The position numbers and the translations under genes were made by a program. A stretch of DNA of 6,360 bases from Deltaproteobacteria bacterium. GTDB lineage: Bacteria; Desulfobacterota; Desulfomonilia; UBA1062. Below, one piece after another: positions 1 through 6,360 of this stretch (the stretch's first letter is position 1; every line of letters begins with the position of its first letter). The stretch lies in NCBI GenBank assembly GCA_020053185.1, contig JAGVNP010000289.1:1-6360 (forward strand), in the 5' to 3' direction. The notes under the pieces were generated by a model that did no database searches, was not told the origin of the DNA, and worked only from the letters and a program-made list of their open reading frames with translations.

Positions 1-2972
1 CCAGTTCAACCGAAAACACACCTAAGCATGTTTATGATTACCCGGGCGAGTATGAAGTAACCTTGACTGTTACTGATGAAAATGGAGAGCAAACCAGCGA
101 TCACTGCTCTATAACTGTAGTCACACCAACGGATGATGCTGACGGAGATGGGATTATTGATGTTATCGATGGAAATACATCTCTCGATGACTTTAAAACT
201 CCGCGCATGAGCAAGCAGTTCTTTGCCAAATCTTTTGATGACACAATGCTGGAATGCTATCTGCTGCTCCCAATGCTCAGGCCAAATGAAAAACTATCGC
301 ATCCAGTTGTCATGCTTGCAAATGGCTGGAACGGGGATGCTTCTTCCATGATGTCTCGCGCTCAAGCGTTCCAGGATGCAGGTTATGCATGTCTTATATG
401 GTCCAGCCGTGGATGGGGGGCATCCGGTGATCTCATTCGTCTTGATTCATCGGAATACGAAGTAAAGGATACCATTACCCTTATCAACTGGCTTGCAAAA
501 CAAAACTTTGTTAAACCAGAAAAATTCTGCTCATCAAAGACCTTTGAAAACGACAAGCTGGTTGATTTTGATTTCAATAATGATGGCGACCAAGAGCCAG
601 ATGATATCCCAGGAGATGAGTCTCAAGATTTCGTAGTCGGCATGAGCGGCGGATCATATGGCGGAGCGATTCAGCTTCTTACTGCATCATATGATCACAG
701 GATTGATGCAATAGCGCCTGAAGTATGCTGGCATAACTTAAGAGAATCTCTGGCGCCAAACGATTCTTTAAAGCTTTGCTGGACTGCTGGCTTTTACGGC
801 ACTGGCATGGCAAGAATCTCGGCAGGCACAGGTGTCGATCCCCTGCTCACTGAATGGTTCTTCTCAATTCTTCTCACCAACGAACCCTCTCCTGGTATGA
901 TCGAGGGGTTAAAACTGCGATCGCCATCAGAGAGAATCGATAAGATCACGGCAGCAACCTTTCTACAGCAGGGCGAACCAGATACCATCTTTGATCTGAA
1001 CCAGGCAGTAAAAAGCTTTAAAGCACTCAAAGCAAACGAAGTGCCTGTCAAGATGTACTGGTTTGACGGAGGCCACAGCGGCGGAAGCAGGCAAAGATCC
1101 ATATTAAATGAAAAAACTATTCAGTGGTTTGACTGCTATCTGGGAGAAGAGACAAATGAAAAGACTGAGCCTGAATCCGAGTATGACTTCGAGTATGATA
1201 TAAAACAGAGGAACGGGAATTGGGCTATCAAATCCGGCACATGGTCAGATTATGAAGGTAATGGAAAATGTTACTATATGCTTGGCGGGCTATCTTCAGG
1301 AAAATTGAGCGCTGCAAATGCATATGGGGTTATTGAAAAGCCCGATGCAGTTGCAAGCAATCCCATTCTTCCTTCAAGCTATTCTGAAACACAGGCCCTG
1401 CAAACCTACGCTCAGCAATATGGTTTTGATAAAATACCATCCTTTGATACTATGCCGACATCTGTATCCTATACAACAGATGCATTTGCCACTGATACCG
1501 AGATAACAGGCATACCAAGGGTTGAACTTTATCTTTCTGCATTCAGCACTGACATCACGTTTTTCGTAAAACTATCTGATGTCTCGCCAGACGGCACTGA
1601 AGTGTCCATGCCGATCATGTCAATCCCCAATCCGACTGCAGGAACAAACCCTGTCTGGCCATATGATCAAATACCCAATCCTGTGGACTATATGCCCATT
1701 CCTACGGATGAGCTGCCTATTGCCGCTCCATTTTCTGAACAGGAAGAGCTTATCAATCATATGGTGACGCCATACCGTATCCCTCAAAAAGGCGATGGAA
1801 ACGTGATACCTGCCTTTGATGAGACCATATACAGCAGCCCTGAATATAAGCAGGCAAACGATTCATTTAAAAAATTGATCATTGGAGCAATAGGCCTTGA
1901 TGACTGGATAGCAGGCATACCGCAAATGGGCTTACCCAGGGCAGGAAACCTGATACAGCCGAAGAAATACTGCTTTGACTTGAGAGGATTGAGTTACCTA
2001 ATCAAATCAGGCCACAAAGTAAAGCTCACAATCTCGACCTCTGATTTATGCTTCCTTAGCTCACGTGTCCCTGGAATAGGCCTGATCTGGCATGACAAAG
2101 ACCACCCATCAAAACTTTTTCTTCCTGTCCATGCACAGGAAGAGCTTGAATGTAATGGGTCTTGCCTCTTATGCACCAGAAAATACAACGAGGTGGCATA
2201 TCCGACTACGCACAATTCTTTTAATCATGCTGACAGCTTCTGGCTTGCTCCAAACCAGGGACACAGTATCCCCAGACAGCTAATGGATGAGGTTCGAGGA
2301 TTTATGGTCGATGTCCATTATTATGACGGCCCTGATCCCTCTCTCAGCGGAAAACCTGTTGTATGCCATGAGTACTGGTTTATTGGCAATGAGCCACTAG
2401 AAAAGACCCTTTCATACTTTAAGGAGTTTTTAGATAGTGCGCCCAATGAGGTAGTTACGATCATCTTTGAAAGCTATATTACCCGGAACGATATGCAATC
2501 CGCTCTGGAAAAAAGCGGCCTTTTCGATTATTGCTATGCCCATAGCGCTCCAGGAGCCCCGTGGCCAACACTGGAAGAGCTGATTACATCAAATAAGCGT
2601 CTCGTCGTATTTACTGAAAATAAATCAGGTGAAGGCGGAACAAATGACGACTGGTATCACAATGTTTGGAAATTTGTAGGAGAGACAGATTACCATGTGG
2701 AATACAAAAAAGATTTCCCATGCGACCTGAACAGCAGCGAAAGAGGACTCTCGAGCATAGGAGCTAATGATTTATTTTTATTAAATCATTTTCTTACTGC
2801 TCCACTCGGCGCTAACTATCTGGCTGAGGATGTAAATTACAATCCGTTCCTCATGCAACGAGCCCTGGATTGTCAGGCAAAACAAAATCACATACCGAAC
2901 TTCGTGGCAGTGGACTTCTATGACATAGGCAATCTCTTCGAAACCGTGGATATATTGAATGGAGTTAATTAA
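1..2972 (+). CDS. Secreted multidomain hydrolase: PKD, S15/CocE-NonD alpha/beta hydrolase, PI-PLC X-like domain (5' partial)
   Basis: The frame is open from base 3 to the TAA at 2970-2972, giving 989 visible residues (numbered from base 3). Residues 1-41 match the end of a PKD domain (HVYDYPGEYEVTLTVTDENG). Residues 44-57 form an acidic DDADGDGIIDVIDG loop, probably binding calcium. Residues about 60-372 are an S15/CocE-NonD type alpha/beta hydrolase. The proposed triad is Ser218 in GGSYGG (base 654), Asp327 in GEPDTIF (base 981) and His358 in DGGHSGG (base 1074). Residues about 485-710 resemble the S15 C-terminal beta-sandwich (start IPRVELYLSA, end GHKVKLTIST), with an unusual insertion of about 115 residues. 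Residues about 717-989 resemble a PI-PLC X-type phosphodiesterase: CNG start, THNSF (His737), EVRGF (Arg765), VVCHEYW (His789) and a terminal VAVDFYD. This family's catalytic His, Arg and Asp positions appear kept. The TTG at base 63 lies inside the PKD domain and is not the start. Export is inferred from the PKD domain and cysteines; the substrate is unknown. Confidence 0.88.
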   Translation, partial: SSTENTPKHVYDYPGEYEVTLTVTDENGEQTSDHCSITVVTPTDDADGDGIIDVIDGNTSLDDFKTPRMSKQFFAKSFDDTMLECYLLLPMLRPNEKLSHPVVMLANGWNGDASSMMSRAQAFQDAGYACLIWSSRGWGASGDLIRLDSSEYEVKDTITLINWLAKQNFVKPEKFCSSKTFENDKLVDFDFNNDGDQEPDDIPGDESQDFVVGMSGGSYGGAIQLLTASYDHRIDAIAPEVCWHNLRESLAPNDSLKLCWTAGFYGTGMARISAGTGVDPLLTEWFFSILLTNEPSPGMIEGLKLRSPSERIDKITAATFLQQGEPDTIFDLNQAVKSFKALKANEVPVKMYWFDGGHSGGSRQRSILNEKTIQWFDCYLGEETNEKTEPESEYDFEYDIKQRNGNWAIKSGTWSDYEGNGKCYYMLGGLSSGKLSAANAYGVIEKPDAVASNPILPSSYSETQALQTYAQQYGFDKIPSFDTMPTSVSYTTDAFATDTEITGIPRVELYLSAFSTDITFFVKLSDVSPDGTEVSMPIMSIPNPTAGTNPVWPYDQIPNPVDYMPIPTDELPIAAPFSEQEELINHMVTPYRIPQKGDGNVIPAFDETIYSSPEYKQANDSFKKLIIGAIGLDDWIAGIPQMGLPRAGNLIQPKKYCFDLRGLSYLIKSGHKVKLTISTSDLCFLSSRVPGIGLIWHDKDHPSKLFLPVHAQEELECNGSCLLCTRKYNEVAYPTTHNSFNHADSFWLAPNQGHSIPRQLMDEVRGFMVDVHYYDGPDPSLSGKPVVCHEYWFIGNEPLEKTLSYFKEFLDSAPNEVVTIIFESYITRNDMQSALEKSGLFDYCYAHSAPGAPWPTLEELITSNKRLVVFTENKSGEGGTNDDWYHNVWKFVGETDYHVEYKKDFPCDLNSSERGLSSIGANDLFLLNHFLTAPLGANYLAEDVNYNPFLMQRALDCQAKQNHIPNFVAVDFYDIGNLFETVDILNGVN
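2766..2790. repeat. Perfect AT-rich inverted repeat inside the hydrolase gene
   Basis: AATGATTTA (2766-2774) is matched exactly by its reverse complement TAAATCATT (2782-2790) around a 7-base loop. It lies within the codons for AANDLFLLNHF-like sequence in the phosphodiesterase domain. The stem has only one G-C pair, so it is weak, and it may be a by-product of the codons used. No function is claimed. Confidence 0.4.
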
Positions 2973-2985
2973 CAATACGTATGAT

Positions 2986-3006
2986 GATTAGATGGCTCAT
3001 CTGATT
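2986..3006. other. Short hairpin directly after the hydrolase stop codon
   Basis: GATTAGATG (2986-2994) can pair with CATCTGATT (2998-3006) around the loop GCT, including two G-T wobbles on the plus strand. It lies 13 bases after the TAA of the plus-strand gene. There is no T-run after it, so it is not a textbook intrinsic terminator. It could still help end or stabilise the converging transcripts. The 80-base region between the two convergent genes holds this hairpin, the stronger palindrome that follows, and nothing else recognisable. Confidence 0.35.
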
Positions 3007-3011
3007 AATGC

Positions 3012-3044
3012 TAGTCATTCTCCGGCTTGACCTAGGAATGACTA
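3012..3044. repeat. Palindromic element with CCGGCTTGACC loop, REP-like or bidirectional terminator
   Basis: TAGTCATTC (3012-3020) and GAATGACTA (3036-3044) are exact reverse complements, giving a 9-bp stem. The 15-base loop (3021-3035) contains CCGGCTTGACC, which can fold further through GG/CC. The arrangement resembles the GTCATTC...GAATGAC type palindromes scattered between genes in many proteobacterial genomes; that comparison is from memory. It lies between two convergent stop codons, 8 bases from the barrel gene's stop. No T-tract follows on either strand, so termination would be atypical. Only one copy occurs in this window, so repeat status is unproven. Confidence 0.5.
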
Positions 3045-3052
3045 AAGAGGCA

Positions 3053-4195
3053 TTATTCGTACACAAATGTAAGACCTGCTGCTGAAGCCTTTTTCGGGTC
3101 TATATTATCAGCATACATTCTCAAGGCAACTCTTCTATAATTAATACCGGCAGAAATACATTGGTAGTTGGTGTTATAACCCAAATCAAGACAGAGGTGA
3201 TCTGTCGGCATATAGCCGATGTTCAGCCAGTATAAAGGTCTACCATCAATGAGGTTTACAGTGGTATTAAAGCAATACTGATTTTTTGTATAGGTCATGG
3301 ATAAATCAGTCTTTGAAACGATGTCTTGGGTAAAATCTTCGTAGTTCTCTTTTCCGCTAATGGTTGGCCGAAATTCATCGCCAACTCTGGTTTCAGATGC
3401 TGCATGACCATGAGTAAATGCAGTTTCTTCCCAGTATATTTTGCCCAAGATGTCCCGGAACAATACTTCTGTCCGGATTGCTTCGCTTAAATGGTATTTC
3501 AATCCAATATCAAAACTGTATCCTGTGCCTACACCCGGATCTACCTCTCTATCATAGACATAGTTCTCATCATAGATATAGTCCATATCAAGCTGTGCTT
3601 CATACAATAGCGGATCGTCTGCTGTAGTTATGTCTCCTTTGATAAAACCTTGCTGTATGCGCTCACCCGACATACACCGGGCAGTAAGCCCTCCAGACAG
3701 TCCGTTTAAAATGCTGTCAAGGCTTATCCCCTTTGACAGCTCGATACCACCTGCAGAAAATCCTTTTGATTCCACATCAATATCAAAATGCTCGTTCACA
3801 GGAAGATTCTGTTCTTTATTTATCATCTGGAAAATCTCTATACTGTCTTTGTTTGCCTTTAAAAACAATTCTCCCCTGTAGAACCCTGCAAATCTCCACC
3901 CTGAATATATGGCAGCAATTTCTGTATTCCAGTAGGCATCACCATGATTGGTATTGTTGCGAATAGATGAACCATCCCACTCATCATTGAACATGCTGTA
4001 AAAACTCAAGGCATCATTTGCGCAAAAAATGTTTGCATCAATAGCTATGCCAGACTGTCTCTCTGAAAGGGTAGCTGGATTAAACCCTGAAATCGGGCTT
4101 TGCGCGTAAATCCCTGATGTCAAAAAAGAGGAAAAGGCGAGGATGGCAATCACCACCCCCACCGTATGTTTTCTAATCAGTATAATGACTCCCAA
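3053..4195 (-). CDS. Probable outer-membrane beta-barrel protein of unknown function
   Basis: The coordinates run from the first conventional start codon (TTG, 4195-4193), giving 380 residues. An N-terminal signal peptide is clear: Arg8-Lys9, a hydrophobic core at residues 12-25, and likely cleavage after Ala31 (GIYA|QSP). The mature start, GFNPATLSERQSGIAID, recalls the 'NPA' opening of PorV/FadL-like and DUF5723-type barrels. The rest alternates short amphipathic strands rich in Tyr, Phe and Gly (for example GTGYSFDIGLKYHLS and LYWLNIGYMPTDHLCLDLGY) with polar turns. It ends GLTFVYE, so the last residue is not the usual Phe. The gene lies downstream of the lipoprotein gene, with its ORF overlapping the lipoprotein stop, so the two are probably co-transcribed and coupled. 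I favour a start 15 bases further in, at CTG 4180, because it follows a GGGAG ribosome-binding site and gives a standard MIRKHT n-region. Function and ligand are not recognisable; outer-membrane location is inferred from strand pattern and signal peptide. Confidence 0.85.
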   Translation of the reverse strand: MGVIILIRKHTVGVVIAILAFSSFLTSGIYAQSPISGFNPATLSERQSGIAIDANIFCANDALSFYSMFNDEWDGSSIRNNTNHGDAYWNTEIAAIYSGWRFAGFYRGELFLKANKDSIEIFQMINKEQNLPVNEHFDIDVESKGFSAGGIELSKGISLDSILNGLSGGLTARCMSGERIQQGFIKGDITTADDPLLYEAQLDMDYIYDENYVYDREVDPGVGTGYSFDIGLKYHLSEAIRTEVLFRDILGKIYWEETAFTHGHAASETRVGDEFRPTISGKENYEDFTQDIVSKTDLSMTYTKNQYCFNTTVNLIDGRPLYWLNIGYMPTDHLCLDLGYNTNYQCISAGINYRRVALRMYADNIDPKKASAAGLTFVYE

Positions 4196-6344
4196 GAATC
4201 ATCGCTGAATTGAATACATGGACCATAATCGTTGTTTATCACTGCCACTTGCCTGCCGCCTGATGTAGTAATGCCTCCGCTGACTGTATCATCTGCATCA
4301 TTATATGTGATCTCAAGTACCATGTTGTTCTGGTTTGAGAACGTAGCAGATGCTATTTGGTCAGCCCTGTTGTAAATGCCATTGCCAGTCAGGAACACAA
4401 CGGCATTGCCCTTTGCCTTCCTGTATTCGGCACCAAGGATCAGCTCATCATATCCGCTCCGCACCCCTCGCAGGAATATCGTAATGGGCAAAATTTCATC
4501 TTTCTTTTCTATTGTGCCTTCAAATGAGGCATCCCACTTAGCCCAATTAGAACTACTTTCTAATTCGGTGAAGTCAAAATCGTCAGCATTGACAAAATTA
4601 CCAGCCAAAGTGCCTGCAAGCTTTACACCTGTTTTGTCCTTTGTAAATACCCACTCCTCTTCATCCTTATCATAATAAGAATAATATTCTTCAAAGATCC
4701 CTGAGCAACTAGCTCTGTTGGGCACAGGCCCGGCTGTAGAGTTCCATTTAGTATCTACATCCAGCGCAGTGCATTCTATCTGGGCAGTGGTTGTGGTTAC
4801 TGTGCCCTTAAGATCTATGTTCGCTGGATAGATATCATCAGGATTAGTTGAATTTGATATCTGGGCAATGGTCAAAGAGAGTCCTGCTCCGCTCTGTCCA
4901 AAATCAAGCGAAATTCCTGCTGCGCTTTTCAGAGTGCCGGTAAAGGTCATTGTATCATAATAGGATGTTTCGCTAACTTCCCTAAAGGTTACCTTAGTAA
5001 GGTCAGCATCAACAGCAATTGCTCCGTCTGTTGTATTTTGTGCCATGCTTGCATCGAGTGTACCGTTTGTGACCATATCATCGTTATTTCTGGTAAGGGT
5101 TAATGTACCGGAATCTACAAGGGTTGACCCTTCTTTAATCGTGAATGTTACTGTTTCTTTTCCTGTACCACTGTCCAGTTCCCTGTTTATGGTTAAGGTA
5201 TACCCTGTATCAGTATCTTGAAATGTTTTGCTCCCGCTATATGTTTCCCCTGAAAAATCCAGAATATTTTTGGTCATCGTCACATTATCCGATGCGCAGA
5301 TCACCCATACAGCCCTGTCAAGAACCATGAGCCCAGGCACTATTTGGGTTTCCATCTCAGCACCCAGCGTTTCCATGGGCTTTCGTACAATATCGGTATT
5401 GGGAGTATCATCCTCTTTCCAGTTATACATGGTAAACACAGTAGCCCTGAGGTCATCCATAAGCAGATGTGCTTTTTCTACATCAGTTGCATCTGCATCA
5501 GCAGGGATTGCAGGATTCGCTGAATAAATCTCTATCAGATTGTCCAGCTTTGTCTCATCAAGCGAATCAACGCCTGATTTATTATTTCCCGACTTGAGAA
5601 AAGCCTCGAGTGCAGCTTTTAGGTCAGCCCCTGTTTGATTAAGCGTGGCGTCCTGGAGGTCTGTTGCGATTGCAGCCATTACACCAGCAACTGTATGATT
5701 ATAATTGTCATCATAAGTATGAGAATTATTAGGATCTGGGGCTGCCATCTCAGATATCGCAGCCAGGATCAGGCCATAATTTACTTCATCTGCGCTTGCT
5801 GCAGCAGCTTTACTCGCATCAAGCACATCACACGGCGTTGCATTGATGATACTTACCCCCAATATTGTTGATAGAGTTGCGTTCGCATCTTTTATAGTGT
5901 CAGAGTTCAGACCACCTTTTAATTCTGCCAGTCGTACAGCGATAGCAGTAAGCGGGGTTGTTGCAGCAGACAGATCCCCTGCCACACCCGTAACAGCTGT
6001 TCTCAATGTGGCGTTATCTACTCGATTGCCTGTTGCTTCATCCGTATATTTTCCACCAGTAACTGTTATAAGTATATTGCCATTATATTCACCTATATCC
6101 ACAGGACCAAAAGTCCCATCCGGTTTGGTTGTAGTTGTTGTTACTGTTTCTGCAAACTGCCCATCGAGGGCAGATATTTGTACTGTACCACCTGAAATCG
6201 GGCCTTTTGCAGCTATGCCGCTTACAGAAGATGGCACAGGCGGCTCTGGAAAATCATGATCCTGTTTCTTATGACATCCCGTAATCCCGAAAAGTAAGGC
6301 TACGCACAATGCCACAACAAAATAGGAAATCCGCTTAGAATTCT
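4177..6344 (-). CDS. Large surface lipoprotein with carboxypeptidase-regulatory-like N-terminal domain (5' partial)
   Basis: The frame ends at TGA 4179-4177 and is open to the last genomic base. The GTG at 6315 would give 712 residues, but I reject it as the start. Codons upstream of it read NSKRISYFV, which supplies the Lys-Arg n-region that MALCVALLFGITGC lacks. The only upstream stop (TAG, 6345-6343) uses an adapter base. Numbered from the GTG, the lipobox is GITG|C with Cys14 (codon 6276-6274) as the lipidated residue; His, not Asp, follows it, which would suit outer-membrane sorting. A polar, Pro-rich linker leads to a carboxypeptidase-regulatory-like beta domain (about 30-85; SGIAAKGPISGGTVQISAL). 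Residues about 95-340 are Ala-rich and mostly helical. Residues about 350-712 are Thr/Ser/Gly-rich and beta-strand-like, with recurring GTL/GTV/GTI motifs. I know similar N-termini from Desulfobacterota lipoproteins of unknown role. The gene probably forms an operon with the barrel gene; the promoter is off-contig. Confidence 0.85.
4189..4193 (-). promoter_or_regulatory. Ribosome-binding site GGGAG that decides the start of the barrel gene
   Basis: On the minus strand GGGAG occupies 4193-4189, inside the last codons of the lipoprotein gene. It lies 8 bases before a CTG at 4180-4178. The CTG shares two bases with the lipoprotein stop TGA (4179-4177) in a CTGA overlap, the same geometry as common ATGA coupled junctions. 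The TTG at 4195 overlaps this site itself and has no good Shine-Dalgarno sequence upstream. The spacing is seen directly; actual use of CTG is an inference. Confidence 0.45.
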
Positions 6345-6360
6345 AGATCGGAAGAGCGTC
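6345..6360. other. Untrimmed Illumina adapter sequence (not genomic)
   Basis: AGATCGGAAGAGCGTC at the extreme right end is identical to the first 16 bases of the Illumina universal adapter in reverse-complement orientation (read-through form). It ends exactly at the window edge, as expected for assembled adapter read-through. Genomic sequence therefore stops at about 6344; the first adapter A could by chance also be genomic. The adapter base at 6345 completes a false TAG stop in the lipoprotein frame. Confidence 0.95.

Noticed and set aside
794..1102. 102-codon minus-strand open frame inside the hydrolase
   Set aside because: It lies wholly antisense to the conserved catalytic region and has no recognisable protein features.
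63..2972. TTG at base 63 as the real start of the hydrolase gene
   Set aside because: The frame is open upstream to the window edge and the upstream codons complete a PKD domain; no signal peptide follows the TTG although the protein looks secreted.
3012..3044. Classical rho-independent terminator
   Set aside because: The stem is convincing but neither strand has a following T-run, so it is reported as a palindrome with only possible terminator function.
4376..4675. 99-codon plus-strand open frame opposite the lipoprotein
   Set aside because: Composition is that of an antisense shadow, ending in a poly-Ser run produced by acidic codons on the real strand.
5843..6259. 138-codon plus-strand open frame antisense to the lipoprotein
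   Set aside because: Its Val/Ala/Pro/Ser-rich product mirrors the opposite-strand lipoprotein codons and shows no domain; it is a shadow frame.
6338..6347. EcoRI/XbaI-like sites as evidence of a cloning vector
   Set aside because: The TCTAGA exists only across the genomic-adapter junction, and a lone GAATTC is expected by chance; the adapter explains the end.
1..6360. CRISPR array, tRNA, rRNA, transposase or phage genes
   Set aside because: No regularly spaced direct repeats, cloverleaf-like sequence, transposase motif or phage-like product was seen; nearly all bases are in the three long genes.

Overview
This window looks like the end of a metagenome-assembled contig from a Gram-negative bacterium. 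It carries three long genes, all for exported or cell-envelope proteins, and no RNA gene, insertion sequence or CRISPR array that I can see. The lipobox lipoprotein with an 'AAKGPISGGTV' carboxypeptidase-regulatory-like N-terminus, next to an outer-membrane-barrel-like protein, is a style I associate with Desulfobacterota (former Deltaproteobacteria) and related environmental lineages. No marker gene is present, so this placement is only an impression.

Layout: bases 1-2972 (+) hold the 3' part of one very large secreted multidomain protein. It has the end of a PKD domain, a DxDGDG acidic loop, an S15/CocE-NonD type alpha/beta hydrolase with its C-terminal beta-sandwich domain, and a PI-PLC X-like phosphodiesterase domain. 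The reading frame is open to the window edge, so the start and signal peptide are off-window. An 80-base convergent intergenic region (2973-3052) contains two hairpins, the second with a perfect 9-bp stem and a 'CCGGCTTGACC' loop like a dispersed palindromic repeat. On the minus strand, a probable outer-membrane beta-barrel protein (3053-4195) lies downstream of, and slightly overlaps, a large lipoprotein (4177 to the right end). These two are transcribed leftward and are probably translationally coupled.

The last 16 bases (6345-6360) exactly match the start of the Illumina universal adapter (reverse-complement orientation). They are not genomic. They create a false stop codon just upstream of the lipoprotein, and a caller would therefore place its start at an internal GTG. 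The true gene runs past the contig end.

Functional picture: the lipoprotein and barrel plausibly form a small outer-membrane or surface module. The convergent hydrolase is an exported enzyme that joins two unrelated hydrolytic folds in one chain. No promoter for any of the three genes lies in the window, because the upstream ends of both transcription units are outside it. The most noteworthy item is the S15-hydrolase/PI-PLC fusion. I see no clear sign of a defence or mobile system.
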